Positions 37,774 to 48,895 of a stretch of DNA of 64,000 nt are shown here, in pieces. This stretch comes from Bugulina stolonifera. Taxonomy: Eukaryota; Bryozoa; Gymnolaemata; Cheilostomatida; Bugulidae. A program made the position numbers and the translations under genes. Each line of letters begins with the position of its first letter. The stretch's first letter is position 1. The notes under the pieces were generated by a model. It saw only the letters and a list, made by a program, of their open reading frames with translations. It was not told where the DNA came from and ran no database searches. The DNA lies in NCBI GenBank assembly GCA_935421135.1, contig OW285196.1, forward strand, positions 4,879,001 to 4,943,000, read 5' to 3'.

Positions 37774-40700
37774 ATGGGAGACACTAATGTTGATATGTCA
37801 GCTGTTGACACCTCAGAAGTCTCTTTAGAGGGGAACATGCAGCTGCCATCGACTGACAATGCTGAGCCACAGAATGGACAAATCTCAACCTTGGATGAAC
37901 CCGTATCCACAACAATAGTGAGACTAATAATTATATACACTTACATGCGGTAGAATCACTGTATTTACTTACATAATCTACTGACTCCACATGTACCAGT
38001 GGCCTACTATTTCCAGTGGTACATTTGCACTTGGGAAGTGATGACTTGGTTGTAATCCTGCTTATAGGCTAAGCCTACAAGATATGGACATTTTATATCT
38101 TTTCAGGAGACTATGATGAGAATAATGTAAGTTATCAGCCAGGAGCCCGTGTCTCTATGTATTATTCTAATATTATATAGTTCATTATGTAGCCTAGGAA
38201 CTACATAATCGACCCCTTTAAACCATCAGTATTAGGTACACAGACTTGATTCAATTGCTTTTATCTTTTTAGAAAAGAGATTTAAAGATGATCGGTGAGA
38301 AATTCTTCCATGTTCTTGTACCCAGACAGAGCACCAAGTTACTACGTGACTGTGAGTACTACATCACCTCACAGCGCTAAAGTATCTAGAATTCATTTTA
38401 GGAGTTGTCTTCTATCATATGGCACGCCGGAGTAGTAAAATTGCTCTTTTGTTTGATATAATTATTTGTATGTGGTATTATAACTATACCATGTACAATG
38501 TCGAAAATGAAAATTTTGTATCAAGTGATGTGACGCTACTTTGTGTGGATTGATAACGCAGGAACTTAGTTGTTCATAGAAGATTTACACTTGACCACTC
38601 TCTGCAAATTGTTAGCCCTATAACTGTTTGAATTGATGCCGTGTTTTAGGGGATCTGTGGGGACCACTCATACTATGTATGTTTATGGCAATCATGCTAC
38701 AGAGCAAACATTCTCTAGAAAATATGAGTAGTGCGGACGGAGGCCCAGAGTTTGCTACCTTCTTTCTAATATACTGGGTGGGAGCACTGATCATAACTAT
38801 CAACACTATACTTCTGGGGGGATCAATGTAAGTCTATTTCATATTTTGTTTTATCTAGGCTTAGCAGCTATCTGTATTCTCGCTGTATTCTACTGATCCT
38901 TATTCTCGAACAAACTCCTTTCATTGTGGGAACAACTGCACAATGTCAATGAAAGACCCAATTCTTTTTACTACATTTTTATAGGTGACTAGTAAATAGA
39001 TTAATTTCATCACCTTCGAGCCTTTATGGCAAATAATACATGATGATTATGTAATGTAATGGACATACCTTCATAGGATTAGGTGTACATGTAAGACCAC
39101 CATTGTCTGCATGGGAAAACCAAGAAAGGCATCACTCCCTTATAAGTAGAATATCACTATCTAATATATTTTTAACCAGAGCTCAGAATAATTGACAGTA
39201 TAACAAAAAGTGGTCAGAAGTATTAGGGATATAATGGAATGAATATAACGGTAACTTGCAAGTAAATACATGTTACATCTGCAGTATCTGTATCTCTATA
39301 ACTGTTGCAAGGATATCCCATCTGTGTCAACTCCAACTTTTTCAGTTCTGCAAAGAAATTGAAACCTTAGCAACTTTAGCATAATTTCGGTCTTGTGGGC
39401 GCATTCAGTTATTCATTTGCCAATGCATTGTTCTCAGATTTTCCAAGAAGGTAGCAGATATATCTACATGTACATGATTGAACAAAATGCCAACCTGGCC
39501 GTTGAGCTGAATTTCCTTCTGCTGCATAATATTCGTGAAACACTAGTGAGCACTTGGCGATGCTAGTTCTTCGATATTAGTAATTTTGGTAGTCATGATT
39601 TGCTAGAGTCCCAAGAAACAGGAGAAATTAAATAGCTCTATAGATCTTACCAATAACGTGGTTGACATTAACAATGCATTAATTGTAATAGCTGTGCCAC
39701 TACAGTACGAGTGGCCGAACTCTCATGTTTTTATGGCTACATGTATAACCCAAAGGATTAGTATCCATACGCAACACTGAGTCATCACTCACCTTTTTTG
39801 TGTCTCCTCAGTATTTATTGACCTTCAGGCACTTCCACGGGACTCATGACCTTTGACTTTATGTACCATATTACCTACTCTCTGCCATTATGTTCCATTG
39901 CATTACTAGAATCTCCCCGTGCCAACTCCACTTGATTTCACTTCTACAAAGCAAAGTAGAACCCAAGGAAGCCTGCACAGTTTAATTCGCAGCTCCCTGT
40001 AACACCGTATCCCTATCACAGAGAATGTGATATATTATATTCATCAGAAAAGCTGCAGTTTTCATCAGTGATAGTTCAACCGCACATCACATTGACATTG
40101 CCTGGTTTCTGACTGTGTTGCTATAATTCTACAAGAGGGTGGGGACAAGAAAGCCTCTATAACTAAGGGATAGTTCCAACCGATATTTCACAGTTGTTAT
40201 AGGGACACCCCAGGGTTTCCAAAGTTACACTGGTATCTCACAGTGCTGACAACAGTGGTCACCCCTTGAGTATGCTCAGGGTGGGCTGCCAGCAACCAAT
40301 GAGACTTGGGAGAAGTCTGTGATCAATCGACTCAGCATCAAAGTGCCGGCAGCATCAAGGTACTGTCTAAATCAAAGCGCTGGTTGGTCAGGGCACTATC
40401 CACCCGCCATCCTAGTGCCCAATTAGTCAATTCATATTTAGTGGGTTTGGTTTTTTGCTTCATCTCATCGAGTTCAAGGCAAGTCAGGTGTGTGATACTC
40501 TCATTATCATACACCTTGATATCTTGCCGAACTTTTTTATTTTTCATTGACCACAGACCTGTTAGCTCAACCGTCGTAGTCACATGGGCCTTGGGGGTGA
40601 CATGGACAGGAGCCCACCTGACTAAACACCGCCAGTATGAGAGGGAGAATGGCTACACCTCCTGCCAATGTTCAACAGTGTTATTGGCAGCAACAACTTC

Positions 40701-43091
40701 AGTAGACGTAGCCGGACAGTCGCTGTGAGTGCAGTACACTAGTGCTATTTATGCTGCCTGTCATCACTTGGATATAGTGTATGGTAGTAAAATGTGATGC
40801 GTTATATTGAATTACCGCTCGGCAGCCAATCGTAAACCATCTCAGACCTTAGTAAATCAGACCTGAGGAAATCCGCTTAGTTTTGAACTCATACTATCAG
40901 TTATTCATGCTTCGGTGCATTGTTGGACTTGTTGTGTTCTCACAGCCTGCAAGAGTATAGCTAATATTTAATATTCCACTTTACCAATAACTGGAACACT
41001 GTCAAGTCGATTCTGCCATCAGAGCTAGCGATGTTCTGCATTGAAACGCTGGCATGCACTAAATGATGCTAATTCTTCAACATCAGTCATTTTGAATCTT
41101 AATATTCTGAGATCCAAGAAGTAGAAGAGAAGCAGAGGCAGCATACACTTGACTGGGGGTCTACTATAATAGCTGTACAGCTAGAGTATGAATCACTGAA
41201 CCACACTACCATTACCATTATAACCCAAGTTTTCATAGACTAGTATCCACGGGTATGAGGTGTTCGCTACGTCAAACAATCAGCACTTACCTTTCCTCAG
41301 CATTGGCATTAGCTTCACTGACATTACAATCATGATGTTTATCTACCATATTGCCTATTCTTTGACTAGTCTGTGTAGAGATTGTGACATACCAATAGTA
41401 GAAACAGTGGTCCTCTAGCAAACCATCTAGTCAAATGTTAGTCACAAACAAGACTGGCCAACAGAGAACGGGCATTGTTGGACTATGACGTTGTTCAACA
41501 CTTCACTATAACAATCATTTTTGTACTATACAATCATGTATTATTTAATAACATTTTCTATATTGTTGAATTATTAGTAGTTACTTGGTAACAAATTGTT
41601 CTGCATTATCTCTTCCATTAAAGTACATGTAGGTGTTGTAGTAGACTATAATGGTTTCATCCTCCTTTGTCTGACTTTATAGACTCCATCCAATCCATCT
41701 AATAGCGAGTGAACCACACGTAAAAAGGCCAAATTAGAAAACAGTTTCTATTTCTCTGTTATTTCTAGTCGTTCTGTCATGCAAGCTGCTGTGTATCTTC
41801 GATGTTATGTGAAGCAGTACATAGTTAGTGTGGGAGGGGGCAATAGATGCAACCGTATTAAGCAAGTGACCATAATTCAAAGTTGTCCTCTCTCAATTTA
41901 TTTACCATTTTATCCCTGGGTGTGTGGCACATTTTTGTAAAATTATTAATCGCTCTACTGGCAAATGCAATCACAGTTTTAACCAGGGTTTAGCTAAAGT
42001 AGATGTTAGGATTTCTTAAGATTTATTACGACATTTACCTATAGGAAATGACTCTGACAACAGTTAGTCACTTGTTTGGGCAATTTGGAGTTGTTTACCT
42101 CCAACACTGCTATCATAGATTTATATTAAATCTATGACTGCAATACAGCCTAAGACAAATATATACAAATTGATATACAAATCGAGTAATTTTTGTAGTC
42201 TTAATTTTTTGGTGCAGAGTAAAGATAAAACAACTCCAAATTTGGGAAGTACCTTGCTCCAAGTGAGCAGTCCAATCCATTATTGATTGGGATACTTTTT
42301 ATTATTATAATTACAACCATATGCTACTGAGTTGCATCTCTATTTCACATGTATTTATACAATAAATTATACATACAGCTGTCTAATATTCTGTATTTGC
42401 AGCTCTATATTCCAGTGCATGTGTGTACTAGGCTACTGTGTAGTACCACTAGCTGGAGCCCTTACTCTCTGTAAGGTCATACTATTGGTGGACGATGAGA
42501 GCACTGGACTGTTTGTAGTTAGATCTATTATAGTACTGCTAGCCTTCGCCTGGTGTGTCTTTGGTGAGTTGGTTACACCCCCTCTCCCACTCCTTTTCTC
42601 CCAACTTATAGTAGGAATTTAGGCTATGGCATATTAGCTAAGGTATTGCATTAAATGTAAATGTAGATTGCCATAAAAATCGGAAGTTGTGTATTCCGAT
42701 ATTTGTGCGTTGAGAAGTACATGCATGTATTTGCTCTGCTGTGATGGGCACAGTATACAATTCTATTGTGTCCATGGTGTTAGGAGTTATGTTCCCCTCT
42801 TGCACTTGAACCCAGTTAATATGTTGAACTAATAATACAGTATATAAATTATAATATATGTATTGTACTAATTATTGTTGAAATATTAGTGCCCTTGGTG
42901 CAAGTACACAGTTGTAGGAGTTGTCCTCTCTCTTGATGCAGTGTAACCTGTTTAGTATGTCATGTCTATTTATAGCATCGACAGCATTCCTAGTAGAGAG
43001 TCAGCCGTTGAACAGGAAAGTGTTGGTTCTCTACCCCATTGGACTCTTCTACTTTGTCATCAGCTGGCTAGTCATCTCTCATAATGGATAG
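37774..43091 (+). CDS. YIPF6: YIPF6 (Yip1 domain family member 6), complete, 5 exons
   Basis: Multi-pass Golgi membrane protein of the Yip1 family, which binds Rab GTPases and other Yip proteins in ER-Golgi traffic. Exons: 37774-37917, 38273-38351, 38650-38827, 42403-42563, 42976-43091, giving 225 residues (human 236) with consistent phases. A polar cytosolic N-terminus (about 1-80) ends in STLDEPVSTTI|KRDLKMIG, matching human STLNESVRNTIMRDLKAVG. Five hydrophobic segments follow, beginning DLWGPLILCMFMAIML and including FLIYWVGALIITINTILLGG, CMCVLGYCVVPLAGALTLC, SIIVLLAFAWCVF and VLVLYPIGLFYFVISWLVI. The last matches the human FYFVISW ending. Intron 3 is 3.6 kb and contains diverged internal duplications. 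The gene is convergent with the secreted gene on its right; only 620 bases separate the stops. Confidence 0.94.
38828..42402. other. Large YIPF6 intron 3 with diverged direct repeats
   Basis: Two segments about 1.5 kb apart (39540-39900 and 41050-41380) share a diverged order of motifs: taatagctgt, ataaccca, ctagtatcca/ttagtatcca, accatattacct/accatattgcct. Between them, 40300-40740 is less AT-rich and open in a minus frame of 81 codons. I recognise no family. This may be an old element or a decayed duplicated gene. Confidence 0.45.
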
Positions 43092-43711
43092 ACTGTGCTC
43101 ACCTACATTCTCAGAATTTTATCCTAACAATATTATATAAACTATGTTACTGTGATATGTAACCATGGACCACGTGCTAATATTGGATGATGTTATTACT
43201 GTGGATAAATTCTTGTGTACCTCATTATAGAGTATATTTATTCAGGGTTTGGGATGTATAGTAAGTTAGTTGTAACCCAGCGGATGTGATGAATACTGAA
43301 TTTTGTTGCACATATAATTATAACATTATTTATTTTACTGTAGGCCCTATGAGAATTTCATATTTACTGCTTATATTTACTAGGATACCCAGATAAATTC
43401 TACTGTTCTATTTCCTTTGTTATAAATAATAATAATATTCACTTTATTTATCCCCTGATTGAACCATGTCTCATTCTTGTACTAAATATATTATTATTTA
43501 CGTACATGTAAACATGATTATCGGGTATAATTTATTAAACTTCTAATAAATTATTCAAAATAATTTAAATTTTTGTGTCATTGAGAATTTATTACATTAG
43601 TCAGATTGCACAATGTGTTACACATAAACAACATTGTAAAGTATGTAACACGCAATATCAGCTACATGTGACCAGAGTGTTTGGTATCGCCGTTTCCATG
43701 CTCCATACTTC
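43092..43711. other. Convergent spacer between YIPF6 and the secreted repeat gene
   Basis: AT-rich sequence holding the two facing 3' UTRs. No coding exon seen. Confidence 0.55.
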
Positions 43712-46700
43712 TTACTTTCCCATGTTATACAAAGATCTACAATAATATAGTAGCAGTTAGTCTTATATACATGCTATGATAGTACTGCTATTACAGCTGC
43801 ACACCTACGTGATTGTCTAAGTAATCCCATTGCAGTTGCATACCTACCTGATTGTCTTAATAATGCTGTTACAATTGCACACCTACCTGATTGTCCTAGC
43901 AATGCTGTTACAATTGCACACCTACCTGATTGTCTTAGCAATGCTGTTACAGTTGCACACATTATACATCGCAGCTCTTATAGTGCCATCATCAAGTGCA
44001 GCAAAGAATAGTCTTAGGCTAGATTTATTCACACTGATGTTTCTAACCCTCTGAAGCAATGCGGTGGCTTTGGTAGCGTGTCCACCTACATGTATAATGT
44101 AATATACACTTAGAACTTAGTCTAATAGATGAAATGCAAACAGTACATTATAATATAATACATGTATATGCCATGGCAGGCTGGAACAGCAGAAGGTTTC
44201 ATTGGAAGCAATCTTTGAGACCCAATTAACTTATTATGTTCCACATTTGCGACTCACGAGCAAATGTTTAGCAGCCAATCATTGGAGAAGTAGTCGCTCA
44301 TCAAGTAATTCAGGACAAACTGATAAGCGGCCATGTTTGAGCGATTCACTAGCAACGTATTCATTGGCTAATAAAAACTTGGAAGAATTTTCACCTTCAC
44401 TGTATAACATGAGTGTTACAACAACTACTAGGCCTATTCAACAGTACTTTGACACGAGAGAAGTGGGTTAGAACATTCATTATCTTATCATTGCAAAGTC
44501 TTTGTTCTGGACTATAGTGCGCATCTAAACGTACATACATGTACATGTAACATGTAGTAAGAAATTACTTTCCAGTGAATTGGAGAGGGTATAACTCCAG
44601 ATAGGTCTATAATTAATGTGCTGTAATATGCATGTGCAATTCTATTGTATCTTGTAGTATTCTGTATAAACTCGATTGCAAGTCGGAAGTTGATAAATTT
44701 CTATAAGCTCACCATGCTTTCCGTTAGCGATATCATAATGTGCAGTACCCTTGGTGGCTCTTCTCACTAAAAATAGTAACCAAATACATAATTGAGCAAA
44801 AATGTGATTTCATGTTGTACAGTACAGCATTTATGTACAAGTCATGAATATATGCTATGCAGTGCAAATAAAACAGGGCGTGTCAGTCATGGGCAGCAGG
44901 CACTGATAAGCTACCGATGCTAGTTAGAAGTCGTCCTCTCTCAATAGATAAAGAAACCAAAATTGAGAGAGGACAACTTCTTATTGTGGTCAATAGCCTA
45001 CGATTGCCCATAATTTCTGTATTATACATGTAGGTGTTTTTGCGACCTAAATTTCAGACCCAAGCTGATTTGCAAAAATAGTTTTTGGCACACATCCGTC
45101 ACAGAGTCGCGAACACACCGGCCTGAGCCAGAAGCAAAATCCTCATCTTCGCGCAAAGTCAGCCAGGTGTGTCGATGAGCTAGAGATAATTTCGTCTGGC
45201 CAAGCAAAATCCTAGGCCTAATAGCCCTTCTGGCCTTGTGACTTTTATTTGCGACCCGTATATACATGTATATACATGTACAAGGAACATCAATTCCTAT
45301 GTTAGGTAGACCTTGACCTACCTCTAAGCTTATAACCTGAGAACCCAGCAGAGTTGAATTTGGGGCGAGGAATGTTTAGTGGTCTACCAGCTACTTTATC
45401 ATCCATGAGTTTCTAGAGATTGTATAGAAAAGCATGAAACAAACGATCGCCGTATGGCACAGAGGTGTTTTGTATATGCTGGTTCATAACTGCATGTCCC
45501 CTAACTGATTTAGGCAACAGAATTTAAGGTTACAAGACAGTTATTTACACAAATTCACACATACCATTCCTTCCCAGCTGTCCAGAATGTTGATGACATC
45601 ATTCACAGAGTCATCTGAGGCTTGTCTCTTTCCAAACCCTCCACTCGAGAACTTAGGATTTGGAATATCAGTAAGAGTGCCGTCTACCTCTTTCTGCATT
45701 ATTGCCTATTAATATACGTAACACATCCCTAGGTAATTGAACTAGTAATATTATAACATGCAGACATCATGCACTCTTTACCATGTGCTAGACTTGGGTA
45801 GAGCACACTCCTAAAATATCCATGTTCTTAGCCCCAGTTCTACAAACATCAACAGATTTATCTTGGACTGCTTGATTCTCAAGCTATTTCAGATTCTTTG
45901 ATCGAACTAAAGACAACAGTTAGCTGCCATTACGCAATACATTACTCGATAGAAGTACTTATTATAGTCTCTATAAAAAAACCTTCAAAACACAAGAAAT
46001 GCATCACAGGATGAAATAAATACTTCATGATATACGCACCATCCCTTCAGGTGAGTCTAATATATTCATTACTTCTGTATGAAGTTTATCCACTGTACCA
46101 GAGGTAGCTCTTTTACCAACGGGGCCAACTGGAAGTTGTCCTGGACTGCTAGCCTACAAATGAACAGGTACTATTCAGACACTGCTGTTACTGTATTACT
46201 TTGATACCGAAACTTGTCCACTAAATGAAAATATTTTTTTGCAAAGTCCGAAAGTACATGTATATAGAATAGGTACATACATGACTACAATTATGCAACA
46301 CTGTCAATATCAAATTGCTGTTTCTTTTAATGATTGTGAACTTATGCCAATGGTTCAAGTATGAAATAACTGGCCCTAGAACTAGTATCTATGAACCTGG
46401 AATTGCTGACAAGCGTTTGTGGCAGCTAGCTTTGGAGCCATTCCTTTAATGATGTTAGCTATCCCTTCGTCCATCATGTTGTGTTCAACCATGTAGATGA
46501 AGTCGTTGTTAGGTGGTGACCTGTATAGTACGTCTGTTATCAGTTTAACCACCTGAACAACACCAGTATTAATGAATTATGCTATTGATTCTAGTCTATC
46601 CTTCTGCTGAAAAAGAGCCACTAGTTTGAAGTTATTGGCACTTTGATTTGTAATTTAATCAAGCTCAGTTAGTTAGGATACAGACTTTGAATATTTGATT

Positions 46701-47284
46701 GTATGAATAATACTGTATGTACATGTAGATATTACATGCATCTTCATTGTGAATCACTGCTTGTTGTAAAAAGGTGGGGTTCAAATGACTCAACCAAAAA
46801 AGTTATTATTAATTAGTTTCACCAACGAACCATTGCAGACGGTGGCTACACAACTTGATATTACAACTAACAGCAATGAATAATCATATTTTAACATAGG
46901 AGACCCATGATAGGAATTCCCTTCTCTCCTAACCTTTCATTTTTTCCCATAGTGCATTGTTTATAACAGCTACCACAGTTTTATTACGTTTAGAACGAAC
47001 TGATAATATTACTCAACTTTATATTTTATAGCCTCCGACATATTTTTAGCAAAGGAAATATCCCATCGATTCTTTAACATTGTCAGTACAGGGAAAACAA
47101 GTATGTATCTGATGTACAATATGAATTTACATTACGCAGTTTTAATTCAACTGCCATACTAATACGTGTTATGTACTTATCAAGACGACTAACATACGTT
47201 TAAAGCTCTGGGGTCACTTTGAGGTCTAACTCCAATGACCAGTATGGCTACCAGGAAACAGCATATCACGTTCAGTTTGTACAT
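43712..47284 (-). CDS. Unrecognised secreted protein with repeated exon modules and dibasic sites, 8 coding exons
   Basis: I do not recognise this gene. Exons in order: 47284-47198, 46552-46397, 46153-46040, 45705-45565, 45412-45337, 44766-44713, 44085-43926, 43736-43712. They give 270 residues in consistent phase and a TAA stop. The N-terminus MYKLNVICCFLVAILVIGV is a clear signal peptide. Exons 3 to 6 encode diverged modules with the pattern IPxPKFxSxGF, then a basic site, then NILDSxEGM at the exon end. Basic sites are VGKR|ATSG, FGKR|QASD and SVRR|ATKG; two carry the Gly-Lys-Arg signature of amidated peptides. The 3' part (ATALLQRVRN, NISVNKS, NVCNCNS) is not modular. An untranslated exon edge near 47309 precedes the ATG. 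It could be a peptide precursor or an ordinary extracellular protein; the last 25-base exon is the least certain. Confidence 0.7.
43795..43955. repeat. 39-bp array carrying the donor of the secreted gene's exon 7
   Basis: Four to five copies of a 39-bp unit containing cacacctacctgattgtc and aatgctgttacaattg. On the coding strand each reads AGACAATCAG|GTAGGTGTGC, the end of exon 7 and its donor at 43925/43926. The exon-side copy gives the in-frame splice; extra copies would hit a TAG. Confidence 0.88.
44176..44471 (+). CDS. Isolated open frame, possible exon or pseudogene, in an intron of the secreted gene
   Basis: Following an acceptor-like atgccatggcag, the plus strand stays open for about 97 codons: LEQQKVSLEAIFETQL, HLRLTSKCLAANHW, a Ser-rich middle, then RPIQQYFDTREVG and a stop. 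The sequence looks coding in composition (coiled-coil-like start, no low-complexity AT runs), but I see no upstream exon and no family. It may be a retrocopy fragment or a nested terminal exon. Confidence 0.3.
44926..44981. mobile_element. Mini-MITE, GTTGTCCTCTC family
   Basis: A 56-bp element with ends agaagtcgtcctctctcaat / attgagagaggacaacttct. The arms are complementary except one base. Related hairpins lie at 47414, 47601 and 58296-59784. Confidence 0.75.
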
Positions 47285-47413
47285 AGCGAGTGGTCGGTGA
47301 ATATACTCAAATCTGTAACAAATTAGATATACATGTACATTGTAAATTGCATGCATATTATACATGTACGTGTAAGTAGTATTACGCAACAAACGCAAAG
47401 TTATATCTCATTG

Positions 47414-47447
47414 TAAGTTGTCCTCTCTCCAAAGAAAGGACAACTTA
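47414..47447. repeat. Small hairpin, GTTGTCCTCTC family
   Basis: taagttgtcctctctcc / aaaggacaactta, a 34-base hairpin related to the mini-MITE at 44926. Confidence 0.6.
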
Positions 47448-47600
47448 TTAACTACCTGCACAGTGCGAGGTACAATATATAAAGTATTAAAAGTTCCACT
47501 CAGTGTTCGAAGTGGAACAAATGAGGTGGGTACACGGTACCTACCTGCAATCTTAGGACCTTTCCTAAAGGGTGCATTGGTCACTCAGAAGCTGCAGATC

Positions 47601-47661
47601 ATAATTAGAAGTTGTTCTCCCATTTAAGCAAGACAAAACAAGGGAGGACAATTTCTAATTA
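47601..47661. mobile_element. Mini-MITE, GTTGTCCTCTC family
   Basis: Ends ataattagaagttgttctcc / ggaggacaatttctaattat form an imperfect 20-bp stem around a short loop. Confidence 0.7.
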
Positions 47662-48339
47662 TGGTTGATAGCTAATGAGTAACTTCATTACACAGAGTAC
47701 ATGGTACTAATGAATGTAGACCATTCCTTATATTTTAAACTACTGAGTGTGCTTTGTGTCCTTCAATTTTGTATTACTGCTGCATTGATTGTAAGAATGA
47801 ATATATCTACATTATTTAAAACACGACAACTCCCCTTATCTTTCTTTCACTGTAATAAAAGTACATGTAGTCAAAGAGAAAACAACTTCTTTATTTATTA
47901 CAAAATGCTGAACTACAACATTTCACAGTTGTATATTTTGTCAAAAGTATATAAACACAAACAACAACAGCATGTAACTGCAACTGTATGAAAACTATAG
48001 TAATTCAACAAAACAGCTATGACATTGACATCAACATTAGAGAAGGGAAGGAGTTGAAGTTTATCAACAAAATTATAATGAACAAAAGTATTATACAATA
48101 AAATACATGTATTTCCCTTGTCACAACCTACCTGTAGACTTTAATATATAACACCATTAATGTTATTTGAACAACAGCTATAAGGAAAAGGTAAAAGGTT
48201 GAAGCCTATAAAACATACATACCTGTGTATAGGAGTTTTACCAATTTATCTAGGATATATACATGTACTACTCACTGGGTTTTCTCTAGTATTATTATAA
48301 TTTTGTTAATTTAAGGAATTTATCGGTGGGAGCTGTCAG

Positions 48340-48425
48340 GTCTTGCATCAAATCCATGAAAACACCAGGCCCTGACTGGGGTTTGAACCAATGGTCTCTA
48401 CAGTGCCTAATCGCCTAGAAAAGTG
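48340..48425 (-). mobile_element. Probable tRNA-derived SINE fragment
   Basis: The minus strand has ctaggcgattaggcactg, then ggttcaaaccccagtc, resembling A and B boxes of a polymerase III promoter. No tRNA acceptor stem is visible. Confidence 0.45.
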
Positions 48426-48510
48426 AACAGAAGACATTGCCACAACACCAGTACAGCAATGTTAGAAAAAGACAGCTTCACCAGCGAGCAGTAGATATGA
48501 AAAATATAAA

Positions 48511-48705
48511 TTAGGGTATTATTTCTGCAAAATTAAATTCCTCACCAGCTTCCTTTGGATCACTAAACACTGTATTCCAAGTATCCTCACCACTTGTGAC
48601 AACATCTTCCAAAAATGCTAAATGTTTTATAAATTGGCAGCACCAGTAAAAACTGGCCTCAAAGTTAAATCCATGGCCGAATATAACCTTAGCAAGAAAT
48701 ATCAA
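48511..48705 (-). CDS. Hypothetical short open frame
   Basis: A 64-codon frame (GFNFEASFYWCCQFIKHL, then EDVVTSGEDTWNTVFSDP) with coding-like composition. No splice partners or family recognised. It could be an exon of an unknown gene or a transposon remnant. Confidence 0.2.
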   Translation of the reverse strand: MIFLAKVIFGHGFNFEASFYWCCQFIKHLAFLEDVVTSGEDTWNTVFSDPKEAGEEFNFAEIIP

Positions 48706-48799
48706 ATTATACTGACAGTAAATTCAATGTAAACTAAAAATATAGTATTGCCTAAAAGGACTATTCAGCTACTTAAAATACTCGACAAACTATCATGCA

Positions 48800-48895
48800 T
48801 GTAGGTTATTAGGCAGCATGCAAGTACACTAATAGACAGCATGCAAGTACACTAATATGCAGCATGCAAGTACACTAATAGGCAGCATACAACTT
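48800..48895. repeat. 23-bp tandem repeat, 4 units
   Basis: Four copies of gcagcatgcaagtacactaat with small changes (taggcagc, tagacagc, tatgcagc). Confidence 0.85.

Noticed and set aside
38107..38126. Candidate 20-base YIPF6 micro-exon with good AG and GTAAGT borders
   Set aside because: Including it shifts the frame into a stop. Joining 37917 directly to 38273 aligns with human YIPF6 without a gap.
40306..40728. 140-codon plus-strand open frame in YIPF6 intron 3
   Set aside because: No family resemblance or coding bias; the opposite strand is at least as open. Treated as part of an undefined repeat.
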